From: Chitinispirillales bacterium
GTDB taxonomy: Bacteria; Fibrobacterota; Chitinivibrionia; Chitinivibrionales; Chitinivibrionaceae
Assembly: GCA_031254455.1 (NCBI GenBank)
Contig: JAIRUI010000076.1
Location: 1-40,341, forward strand
Direction of reading: 5' to 3'
Length of the DNA: 40,341 nucleotides
Part shown: positions 32,912 through 40,341 of the stretch, one piece after another
Position numbering within the stretch: position 1 is the first letter of the stretch
Layout of the letters: every line of letters starts with the position of its first letter
The notes under the pieces: model-generated
Told to the model about the DNA's origin: nothing
Databases searched by the model: none
What the model saw: only the letters and a program-made list of their open reading frames with translations
Made by a program: the position numbers and the translations under genes

Positions 32912-35179
32912 ATGAAGAATTTGATTACGTTTTTTTTAGCCGCGATACTAATATTTTTTACGCCGGTATTTTCCGACCCGCAGATAGGACAATCGTCAAT
33001 AGTTACACTTGCGTTTCCTTGGGGGGCAAGGGCGGCGGCGCTTGGTGAAACGTTCACGGGGATTGCCGATGACGAAGAAGCGCTGTTTTACAACCCTGCC
33101 GGACTCGGACTTTCACCGCTTGCAAAAACCTGGATTCATTATCAGCCGTGCGGCGAACAAAAAATTGTTGCCGTCGCATCCGGGACAAAAACACAGAAGG
33201 ACGTTTGGGTTTTGAGCGAGCAAAATGAAATTTACAAATTTAACGGAGTCGACTGGGTAAACTATTTGACTCACACCATTGACAGCAGCGATAATTTTTC
33301 TTCGATTGCAGAAAAATATTATTCGTTTGAAAGCAGCGAAGAACTTTCCGAATCGGCTTTGGAACTAAAAAGATTTAACGGAGTATATGCCAAAGAAAGG
33401 AAGAAAATTTCGGCGATTTTATCTAGAAATTTGTCCAAAGACCAAGCGGATTCTCTATCACGGTTTTTTACGTTTTTGCAGTACTCAGAACAAAGCAAAA
33501 ACGGTATAAAAGGTTATTTAATGGAATATTTCGACAATGACGAAGCCGATGCGACGGCGGACGAAATTATCGGAGTTCTTGATAAAATCTCGGGACTTTC
33601 AGGCATTTACGACCTGAAGATTCCGTACACGATAGCGCTCAAAGGAAAATTGAACGACATTATATGCGATGCTGTCGGACGGCTTTGGGTCGCAGGCGAC
33701 GACGGACTTTGGCGTTTTGATAACGAATGGAAAAAATTCACGAATTTCGACGGCGTTCCAGAAGCTAAATTTAATTCTTTAACAGAACTTGCAAACGGCG
33801 ACGTTGCAATAGCGACTTCGGTAGGCGGATATTTGTTCGAAAACGGACTTTTTTCCAAAATCACCGGAGAAGCCGAAATTTTTGATGGAGAGGTTTTGTT
33901 TGTGAACAAAATAAACAATGACGTTTATTTGGGAACGGAAAACGGACTTTTGCTCGTTTCAAACGGGAAAGAAAATTTAATAGATACTGCGAAAGGTTTG
34001 GTTAATAACGTTGTTCGAACTATTGCTATAGACCAAAAAAAGCGAATCTGGGTGGGCGGTGACGAAGGAGTTTCGCTTTGGACTGGATTTGAGTGGAAAA
34101 AATTTCGTTTCAAAAACAGCAAAGTTTTCGATATTGTAATAGAAAAAGACAATAAAATTTGGTTCGCTACAAACAACGGCGCAGTCGAGTATTACGAAGG
34201 TAAAGACGGTTTGCCCGAATGGAAAGTTCATCATGAAAAAAACAATCTGCCTTCTTCCGTAATAAATTCGGCTGTTTTTCACAGAAACGACATTTGGCTT
34301 GCAACAGACAAAGGAATCAGCAGATTTCAACACGGCGAAGTAAGAGCGACGATGTATTTTGAAAATCTTTTACCGTCGTTGCACATAAGCGATATGTGGC
34401 ATGCGGCTGTTGCCGGTGTAATTCCGCTTGGAGAATGGGGAACTATAGGTGTATTTTTCAATCAGTTATATTTCGGCGACATAGAAACCAACAATCCGGA
34501 CGGATCTCTCGGCGCCGTTTATTCTGCATTTGAAATCGTTAGCGGGATAGGTTACGGCATGCGGCTGAAAAAAGATTTTGCGGCGGGAATAAATCTCAAA
34601 CATTTTTATAGCCGTCTTAAAAAAGATGAAGCGGAAGCGCAATCTTTTGCGATTGACGCCGGCATAATTAAAAATAATTTTTTGACAAAAGACCTGTCTT
34701 TGGGATTTTCAATTTTAAATATGGGGCCTTCGGTTGCATATACCGAAGATGATGCTAAAATGGCGATACCTTTTACTTTACGACTCGGAGCGTCCTATAA
34801 ACCGATAAAGAAAGCGACTAATTATTTGCTTTTGGCATTGGATTTAGAACGCGAAATCGTTTACCGCGATGAAAACGACGGAACTCCCGCACCGTTTTTC
34901 AAAGCGTTTTACAAGGATTTATTTGACGACGAACGCGAATCCGCAAGAGACGAATTGAAAAAAATAACGATTCATACGGGGCTTGAATTTAATTACCTTG
35001 ATTTTATTTCTCCGCGTATTGGGTGGATGTATGATAAAGCAGGGTTCAGAAACGAAATAGATATCGGTATTGGTTTGAATATAAATGTTATATCCGCCGA
35101 TTTCGGAATGATTTTCGCGCTTGGAGATAACGACGTAAGGCAAAGTCAGATACGTTTTTCGATAACCTATGCGAGGTAA
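32912..35179 (+). CDS. PorV-like outer-membrane protein with inserted beta-propeller
   Basis: The 755-residue product starts at ATG 32912 (GGAG before it) with a signal peptide ending PVFS. Residues 20-70 carry the PorV/UPF0164 opening (FPWGARAAALGETFTGIADD, then YNPAGLGLSP). A roughly 420-residue insert follows, with two-component-regulator propeller repeats (RLWVAGDDGLWRFD, RIWVGGDEGVSLW, KIWFATNNGAVEYY, DIWLATDKGISRF) and a helical stretch. The remaining barrel strands come after about residue 490 (YGMRLKKDFAAGINLKHF to IRFSITYAR). PorV-family barrels shuttle type 9 secretion cargo; no other T9SS gene is visible. Propellers usually bind partners or ligands. A fusion of the two is unusual. 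Confidence 0.8.
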   Translation: MKNLITFFLAAILIFFTPVFSDPQIGQSSIVTLAFPWGARAAALGETFTGIADDEEALFYNPAGLGLSPLAKTWIHYQPCGEQKIVAVASGTKTQKDVWVLSEQNEIYKFNGVDWVNYLTHTIDSSDNFSSIAEKYYSFESSEELSESALELKRFNGVYAKERKKISAILSRNLSKDQADSLSRFFTFLQYSEQSKNGIKGYLMEYFDNDEADATADEIIGVLDKISGLSGIYDLKIPYTIALKGKLNDIICDAVGRLWVAGDDGLWRFDNEWKKFTNFDGVPEAKFNSLTELANGDVAIATSVGGYLFENGLFSKITGEAEIFDGEVLFVNKINNDVYLGTENGLLLVSNGKENLIDTAKGLVNNVVRTIAIDQKKRIWVGGDEGVSLWTGFEWKKFRFKNSKVFDIVIEKDNKIWFATNNGAVEYYEGKDGLPEWKVHHEKNNLPSSVINSAVFHRNDIWLATDKGISRFQHGEVRATMYFENLLPSLHISDMWHAAVAGVIPLGEWGTIGVFFNQLYFGDIETNNPDGSLGAVYSAFEIVSGIGYGMRLKKDFAAGINLKHFYSRLKKDEAEAQSFAIDAGIIKNNFLTKDLSLGFSILNMGPSVAYTEDDAKMAIPFTLRLGASYKPIKKATNYLLLALDLEREIVYRDENDGTPAPFFKAFYKDLFDDERESARDELKKITIHTGLEFNYLDFISPRIGWMYDKAGFRNEIDIGIGLNINVISADFGMIFALGDNDVRQSQIRFSITYAR

Positions 35180-35194
35180 AATTTGGCGACATAT

Positions 35195-35227
35195 ATACTT
35201 GTGCGACAGACACCTATATAAGTCCCC
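35195..35227 (+). repeat. Dispersed motif copy
   Basis: TACTTGTGCGACAGACACC followed by TATATAAGTCCCC. Its first 19 bases nearly repeat 102-120; its second half matches 32811-32830 and the reverse of 4943-4962. It lies between the PorV-propeller stop and the HD protein start. Confidence 0.45.
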
Positions 35228-35243
35228 AGTGGAGAAACAATAC

Positions 35244-36470
35244 ATGAAGATACGAATGGATTCTCTTATCAAAGCCATAACCGCCGCCTTAGATGCAGTT
35301 GAAAAAGAACTTTTGGGGGCAAGCGGCAACCATGGAAAACGAATCGCGATTCTTTGCGCTAAAATGGGAAAACTGTTAGGAAAAAATACGGAAGAAATCA
35401 TGGGTTTGACAAATTGTGCGCTTTTGCATGATAACGCTCTTACCGAATATATTCTTGCGACACGTGCAGGCGGGCACTATGATTCGACTATGAAAGAACA
35501 CTGCGAATTCGGACAGCGAAACGTCGATGCGTTACATTTCAAAACCGATATAAAGGATTTTATTCTTTATCATCACGAACGAGCCGACGGTAAAGGTCCA
35601 TTTGGAATACGTGAAGGAGAAAGTCCCATAGAAGCGCAACTTATAGCTATCGCCGATTCAATCGACGTAACGTATCATTTACAGACGTTAAAACCCGACG
35701 AACTTACTTCCGTCTTGCAAACCGTCAAAGAAGATACCGGTAAAAAATACGGTAAAATCGCCGCGCAAACAATGCTGGAAATTATGGATCTGCAAACGCT
35801 CGAATCGCTCAAAGACGAAGTTATAAACGAAACCGCCGAAACTTTTTTAATTCCCTGGTTCGTAGATGTGGAAGACAAGGTCGTTTTTAATTTTGTAAGT
35901 TTCATCGCAAAAATCATCGACTATAAATCCGTTTTTACCAAACGACATTCGATTCAAATCGCCGACATGGCTTGGTTTATGGGAGGATATTATAACTATA
36001 ATCAAACGGAAAAACTTAAGTTATACCTTGCCGCCGCCCTGCACGATATAGGAAAATTGGAAACCCCGTCTGCGATTCTGGAAAAACCCGGTAAACTAAC
36101 GGACGAAGAATTTATAACTATCAAAGAACATGCACGTAAAACATGGGAACTCTTAAAAGACATAGACGGATTTCACGATATTTGCGCATGGGCGTGTAAT
36201 CATCATGAAAAACTAAACGGAACAGGTTATCCTTTCGGTAAAAAAGCCGATGAATTGGATTTTAATTCCAGACTTATGGCTTGCATCGACATATATCAGG
36301 CAGTCAGAGAAAAGCGTCCTTATCATCCCGCGAGAAATCATAACGACGCAATGCAAATACTTTACAAAATGGCTGACGACAACGCGATAGACAAAAACAT
36401 CGTAAATAATATATCGACAGCCATGGCGCCTTTCGACGATATCGACCTTCCGACGCCTCAAATATCATGA
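35244..36470 (+). CDS. Double HD-domain protein with HD-GYP-like C-terminal half
   Basis: The 408-residue protein starts at ATG 35244 (GGAG 9 nt before). The first half is a degenerate HD domain (HDNALTEYI, then YHHERADGKGPFG). The second has intact HDIGKL (267-272) and HHEKLNGTGYPFG (from 320), the HD-GYP signature of cyclic-di-GMP phosphodiesterases. No receiver, GAF or membrane segment is attached. It could degrade cyclic-di-GMP or a related nucleotide, with the N-terminal copy acting as a regulatory or dimer part. The gene is followed 22 nt on by the NimA-like gene. Confidence 0.83.
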   Translation: MKIRMDSLIKAITAALDAVEKELLGASGNHGKRIAILCAKMGKLLGKNTEEIMGLTNCALLHDNALTEYILATRAGGHYDSTMKEHCEFGQRNVDALHFKTDIKDFILYHHERADGKGPFGIREGESPIEAQLIAIADSIDVTYHLQTLKPDELTSVLQTVKEDTGKKYGKIAAQTMLEIMDLQTLESLKDEVINETAETFLIPWFVDVEDKVVFNFVSFIAKIIDYKSVFTKRHSIQIADMAWFMGGYYNYNQTEKLKLYLAAALHDIGKLETPSAILEKPGKLTDEEFITIKEHARKTWELLKDIDGFHDICAWACNHHEKLNGTGYPFGKKADELDFNSRLMACIDIYQAVREKRPYHPARNHNDAMQILYKMADDNAIDKNIVNNISTAMAPFDDIDLPTPQIS

Positions 36471-36492
36471 AACAAAACAAAATGATTGAAAA

Positions 36493-36978
36493 ATGAGAAG
36501 AATAGACAGAGAAATAATCGATATAAACGAGAAATTGAAAATCATTTCCGAATGTAAAGTTTGCAGGCTTGGATTGTGCGATAACAATTATCCGTACGTC
36601 ATACCGATGAATTACGGTTTTTCGTATGACGACGGGAAACTTGTTTTATATTTTCATGGCGCCGCGCAAGGCAGGAAGATTGACGTTATTAAGAAAAACA
36701 ATAATGCGTGTTTTGAGATTGATTGCGATACGAAATTAGTCGAAAAAGAAACTCCCTGTGATTACGGTTATGAATTTAGAAGTATAATCGGCTTTGGAAA
36801 GATTGTTTTACCGAATACTAAAGACGAAAAAATAAAGGGCTTGAATTATTTAATGAAACAGCAAACCGGAAAAGATATAAAATACGATTTTGATGAAAAC
36901 CGGTTAAACGGCGTTCTTGTTTTTAAGATGTCGGTGGAAGAGTTTAGCGGGAAACAAAATATAGTCGGGCGGCAATAA
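36493..36978 (+). CDS. NimA-like pyridoxamine 5'-phosphate oxidase-family flavoprotein
   Basis: The 161-residue protein has the split-barrel flavin-binding pattern of the nitroimidazole-resistance (NimA) branch: RLGLCDNNYPYVIPMNYGF, then LYFHGAAQGRKIDVIKKN, then ACFEIDCD and FRSIIGFGKI. Members reduce nitro groups or bind FMN or heme and are frequent in anaerobes. The real substrate is unknown. No strong ribosome binding site is seen. The lipase-like gene starts 1 nt after its stop, so both are likely on one transcript. Confidence 0.85.
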   Translation: MRRIDREIIDINEKLKIISECKVCRLGLCDNNYPYVIPMNYGFSYDDGKLVLYFHGAAQGRKIDVIKKNNNACFEIDCDTKLVEKETPCDYGYEFRSIIGFGKIVLPNTKDEKIKGLNYLMKQQTGKDIKYDFDENRLNGVLVFKMSVEEFSGKQNIVGRQ

Positions 36979-36979
36979 T

Positions 36980-37759
36980 ATGTCGTTAAACTATCCGATT
37001 GTGCTGGTTCACGGAATTATCGCACACGACAGAGGAAAATTTAATATTTTCTGGGGAAGAATTCCAAGAATACTGAAAAAAAAAGGCATACGGGTATTCT
37101 TTGGAAACACAGACGCCTGGGGAACATGCGATTCTAATGCAAAAATATTAAAAACAACTATCGAAAAAATACTTCTTGAAACAAAAGCCAAAAAAGTTAA
37201 TATAATAGCTCATTCCAAAGGCGGTATCGACTCCAGATATTTAATTTGGAAACATAATTTTGAAGATAAGGTTGCAAGTTTAATTACAATTAATACTCCG
37301 CATTACGGCTCAACGCTGTCGGATTGGATATGTGAGCGAAAAATATTCAAATACCGTTTTACAAAGAAATCGCTTAACATATTCGCCAAATTGTATGGAG
37401 ATACGAATCCCGATTTATACGGTGTATTTTGTCAATTAACTACGAATAAAATGAAAGAATTTAACGCTCATGTCATTATGAATGATAAAGTATATTTCCA
37501 AAGCCTTTACACGACGCTAAAAAATTCTTCAGATGATTTGCTGTATTTTTTCAGTCACAGATATTTGAAACGCATAAGCGGAGAAAACGACGGTATTGTA
37601 AGTGAAAATTGTGCGATTTATGGAAAAAACGCAGTGAAAATTGAAGGATCGATATCTCACAGTGAAATACTTGATATTAAGAGAAGAAAAATATCCGGAA
37701 TAAACATACCCGATATTTATGTAAAAATAGTAGAAGATCTAGTAGAAAAAGGATTTTGA
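36980..37759 (+). CDS. Lipase/esterase-like alpha/beta hydrolase
   Basis: The 259-residue protein starts PIVLVHGI, the oxyanion HG motif of bacterial lipases, has the nucleophile elbow AHSKGG (Ser79) in the form seen in Bacillus lipases, then TINTPHYGSTLSDW. A later SGENDGIVS (Asp) and SHSEI (His) fit the rest of the triad. There is no signal peptide, so it is probably cytosolic. The best guess is a triacylglycerol lipase-type or other ester hydrolase; substrate unknown. A weak hairpin (AAAGT/ACTTT, 37762-37779) follows its stop. Confidence 0.82.
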   Translation: MSLNYPIVLVHGIIAHDRGKFNIFWGRIPRILKKKGIRVFFGNTDAWGTCDSNAKILKTTIEKILLETKAKKVNIIAHSKGGIDSRYLIWKHNFEDKVASLITINTPHYGSTLSDWICERKIFKYRFTKKSLNIFAKLYGDTNPDLYGVFCQLTTNKMKEFNAHVIMNDKVYFQSLYTTLKNSSDDLLYFFSHRYLKRISGENDGIVSENCAIYGKNAVKIEGSISHSEILDIKRRKISGINIPDIYVKIVEDLVEKGF

Positions 37760-37834
37760 ATAAAGTTTTCAACGACTTTGTTTTGCCGAATTTATTATAT
37801 TAGCGTCAAATAAAAAATTCAAAGGAGAAAATTT

Positions 37835-39175
37835 GTGACAGAGCAAAAGTTTACCAACACCTTATACACAAACGATAACTTATTTATCCTTTACGGCATG
37901 AACAGCAATCTTGTCGATTTAATATATTTAGATCCGCCTTTCAATTCTAAACGGATGTATTCAACTCCAATCGGTAAAAAGCAGGCAAAAGCAAGTTTTA
38001 AAGATATGTGGACATGGCAGGACGTAAACGAAGCGTATCTTGAAACCTTATCTGAAAAGTATCCCGCTCTGACAAATTATATTGCTACCATCAGTGCTGT
38101 AAATGGGAAAAATATGATGGCGTATATTGCCTATATGACCCAGAGAATTGTAGAAATGTACCGTATTTTGAAGCCGACAGGCAGTTTTTATCTGCATTGC
38201 GATACTGTAGCAAGCCATTATTTGAAATTTGTACTGGACGAAATCTTTGGAAAAAATAATTTTAGAAATGAAATCATTTGGAAAAGAGGTGCGATGAAAG
38301 GCGCAAAAGCGGTCGGGAAACAATATGGAAGGAACCACGATGTAATCCTGTATTATTCAAAAAGCGATGTCTATACGTACAACAGACAATATATCGGATA
38401 TTCGGAAGATTATATTAAACGCTTTAGAAATGACGATAACGACGGAAAAGGTCCTTATAGAGCAGACCAGCCTATTGGAACGCGCTCACAGGAAAGTGTC
38501 GAACAGTTAAGAAAGGAAGGACGCGTTTTCAAAAAAGGAAATACCGAAAAGATAAAACAATATCTTTATGAGATGAATGGCATTGCGATGGACGATGTTT
38601 GGATTGACATTGACCCTGTAAATACTATGGCAAAAGACAATAAATATCCGACACAAAAACCATTGCCGCTACTGTACCGTATTATAAAAACGTCTTCCAA
38701 TGAAGGCGATATTGTACTTGACCCGTTTTGCGGTTGCGCTACAACATGCGTAGCCGCGCAGCAGTTAAACAGAAAATGGATTGGCATAGATATAGAAAAA
38801 CAGGCAGTACAGCTGTTAATAGACAGATTAAGTGATGACGCCGGAATGCTCAAAGACTTTATTAATTTTGATAGTGCCATAGTTCCGCAAAGAACAGATG
38901 TGGAAAACATACAGCCTACAATTTCGGTTAAAGAACGTTTGTACAAAAAACAGGATGGTCTGTGCAATGGGTGTAATACGAAATTTGAAATTTACGGTTT
39001 AGAGATTGACCACATAATCCCCAAATCAAAAGGCGGCGGCGATTATTATGAGAACTATCAGTTATTGTGCGGCTCTTGCAACAGAATAAAAGGCGACAGG
39101 CCGATGGAATATCTGCGATTGAAAATAAAAGCGCACGAGGAAATGATTAAAAACAAAATAGTTTTCGGGGAATGA
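37835..39175 (+). CDS. DNA methyltransferase fused to HNH nuclease, copy 1
   Basis: The 446-residue protein starts at GTG 37835 with AAAGGAGA before it. Motif IV DPPF (33-36) precedes the SAM-binding motif DPFCGCATT (296-304), the order of beta-class N6-adenine or N4-cytosine methylases (Type III Mod kind). The region between the two (about 95-290) should hold the target recognition domain. Residues 370-446 form an HNH domain: CNGC (377-380), IDHIIPKSKGG with Asp392-His393, CGSC (412-415) and NRIKGDR. This would both modify and cut DNA in one chain. No separate restriction or specificity gene is seen. The second copy starts 1 nt after the stop codon. Site and activity unknown. Confidence 0.85.
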   Translation: MTEQKFTNTLYTNDNLFILYGMNSNLVDLIYLDPPFNSKRMYSTPIGKKQAKASFKDMWTWQDVNEAYLETLSEKYPALTNYIATISAVNGKNMMAYIAYMTQRIVEMYRILKPTGSFYLHCDTVASHYLKFVLDEIFGKNNFRNEIIWKRGAMKGAKAVGKQYGRNHDVILYYSKSDVYTYNRQYIGYSEDYIKRFRNDDNDGKGPYRADQPIGTRSQESVEQLRKEGRVFKKGNTEKIKQYLYEMNGIAMDDVWIDIDPVNTMAKDNKYPTQKPLPLLYRIIKTSSNEGDIVLDPFCGCATTCVAAQQLNRKWIGIDIEKQAVQLLIDRLSDDAGMLKDFINFDSAIVPQRTDVENIQPTISVKERLYKKQDGLCNGCNTKFEIYGLEIDHIIPKSKGGGDYYENYQLLCGSCNRIKGDRPMEYLRLKIKAHEEMIKNKIVFGE

Positions 39176-39176
39176 T

Positions 39177-40341
39177 ATGACAGAGCAAAAGTTTACCAAC
39201 ACCTTATACACCAACGATAACCTATTTGTCCTTTACGGCATGAACAGCAATTTTGTCGATTTGATATATTTAGACCCGCCGTTTAATTCCAAACGGTTTT
39301 ATGCGGCGCCCATAGGAAGCAAGGCGGCCGGCGCTTCTTTCAAAGACATGTGGACTTGGCTGGACGTTAATGAAGCATACCTTGATACACTTGCGGGAAA
39401 ATATCCCGTATTGGCGCGATACATAGGAGATGTCGGGAAAATACACAGCAAAGCGATGATGGCGTATCTTACATATATGGCGCAACGTATAATAGAAATG
39501 CACCGCGTATTGAAGGATACCGGAAGCCTCTATCTGCATTGCGACCAAACGGCGAGTCATTATTTAAAGATAGTATTAGATGAAATCTTTGGTAAAAATA
39601 ATTTTATTACAGAAATAATTTGGTATTATTCATGGGGTTCCAGAACGGCTAAACGATGGAACCGAAAACACGATGTCATATTGAACTATTCAAAAACTGA
39701 CAAATTTATATTTAACGTTAATGACGTCTTAGACGAAAGAATATTAAAAGAAGCGTCAAAAAAACGATTGGAATATAAAGGCGCAATGATTATGAAAAAT
39801 GCTTATACTAAAGCAAACTCTAATTTTATTCTTCCGGCGGACGTGTGGTCCATTCCGACAATCAATGCGATGTCGAAAGAACGGACAGGATACCCGACGC
39901 AAAAACCGCTTGCCCTTTTGCACCGCATTATCAAAGCGTCGTCAAACGAAGGCGACATTGTATTTGATCCGTTTTGCGGTTGCGCTACAACATGCGTAGC
40001 GGCGCAACAGTTAGGAAGGAAATGGATTGGAATCGATATTGAAAAGCAAGCGGTCGGCATTCTCATCGAAAGACTAAGTGACGACGCAGGACTGTTTAAG
40101 GACTTTATCAATACCGATACCATCCCTCAAAGAACCGACGTTACCGTAGAGCCGCCGTCCGCCTCCGTAAGGGAACGTTTGTATAAAGAGCAGAACGGCT
40201 TGTGCAACGCCTGCGCAACTCAATTTGACATGCGCAATCTTGAAATCGACCATATCATACCAAAGTCAAAAGGCGGCGGCGATTATTATGAGAACTATCA
40301 GTTATTGTGCGGCTCTTGCAACAGAATAAAAGGCGACAGAC
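39177..40341 (+). CDS. DNA methyltransferase fused to HNH nuclease, copy 2 (runs off window)
   Basis: A paralogue of the preceding gene, starting at ATG 39177 and open to the window end (388 codons seen). DPPF (33-36) and DPFCGCATT (from residue 264) are kept, as are CNAC (343-346), IDHIIPKSKGG (His359) and CGSCNRIKGD at the edge. The first 90 residues and the nuclease part are very similar to copy 1; a 74-nt segment (40266-40339) is identical to 39026-39099. Between about residues 95 and 250 the two are unrelated, and copy 2 is 32 residues shorter between DPPF and DPFCGC. This points to different target sequences. The C-terminus is outside the window. Confidence 0.85.
   Translation, partial: MTEQKFTNTLYTNDNLFVLYGMNSNFVDLIYLDPPFNSKRFYAAPIGSKAAGASFKDMWTWLDVNEAYLDTLAGKYPVLARYIGDVGKIHSKAMMAYLTYMAQRIIEMHRVLKDTGSLYLHCDQTASHYLKIVLDEIFGKNNFITEIIWYYSWGSRTAKRWNRKHDVILNYSKTDKFIFNVNDVLDERILKEASKKRLEYKGAMIMKNAYTKANSNFILPADVWSIPTINAMSKERTGYPTQKPLALLHRIIKASSNEGDIVFDPFCGCATTCVAAQQLGRKWIGIDIEKQAVGILIERLSDDAGLFKDFINTDTIPQRTDVTVEPPSASVRERLYKEQNGLCNACATQFDMRNLEIDHIIPKSKGGGDYYENYQLLCGSCNRIKGDR

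Noticed and set aside
35169..35243. Upstream extension of the HD-domain ORF
   Set aside because: It overlaps the PorV-propeller gene and crosses the dispersed motif; ATG 35244 has a proper GGAG.

Overview
The window reads as a chromosomal segment of a diderm (Gram-negative) bacterium with an AT-rich genome. It is probably an anaerobic, flagellated, polysaccharide-using fermenter. The evidence is lipid A synthesis (LpxD), periplasmic chaperones (Skp/OmpH, SurA-like), TolC and PorV-like outer-membrane proteins, an anti-sigma-28 factor (FlgM) with a textbook sigma-28 promoter, a family GH94 disaccharide phosphorylase and a biotin-dependent oxaloacetate decarboxylase / pyruvate carboxylase B type subunit. 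Fibrobacterota or a related gut lineage would fit, but nothing in the window proves the phylum. No rRNA, tRNA, CRISPR array, integrase or transposase is visible.

Layout. 1-1083: a lipoprotein gene with a leader inverted repeat and a strong terminator. 1330-2597 (minus): flgM and folD. 2748-4891 (plus): a degenerate receiver-domain protein, a Nif3-family protein and a short-chain dehydrogenase. 5092-6903 (minus): cheY-like regulator followed 3 nt later by an MscS-type channel. 6995-8422 (minus): TolC-like protein. 8610-11096 (plus): GH94 phosphorylase with terminator. 11217-12482 (minus): M23 lipoprotein. 12616-16645 (plus): CPA2 antiporter and the biotin carboxyltransferase. 16694-18901 (minus): coaE and a GT4 glycosyltransferase.

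18902-23569 is the most unusual chromosomal part. A 996-residue leucine-rich-repeat (BspA-type) lipoprotein is preceded by a roughly 315-bp element made of a promoter, a small ORF carrying an uninterrupted run of 18 G, and a conserved stem-loop. A diverged copy of the element follows the lipoprotein gene and precedes a small secreted glycine-rich protein. REP-like palindromes surround that second gene.

23679-25948 (plus) is skp-lpxD-GT2. 25931-28843 (minus) is a three-gene unit: SurA-related lipoprotein, SurA-like isomerase and a methyltransferase. 28991-31753 (plus) holds shikimate kinase-like, aspartate kinase, Trm112-like and PagL-like genes. 31825-37759 (plus) holds a secreted hydrolase, a PorV/propeller fusion, a double-HD protein, a NimA-like flavoprotein and a lipase.

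37835 to the window end carries two tandem DNA methyltransferases, each fused to a C-terminal HNH nuclease domain. Their ends are nearly identical and their central, putatively DNA-recognising regions are unrelated. With the poly-G element, this is the best candidate for an undescribed system: a serial array of single-chain methylase-nuclease proteins with swapped specificity domains. The second copy runs off the window.
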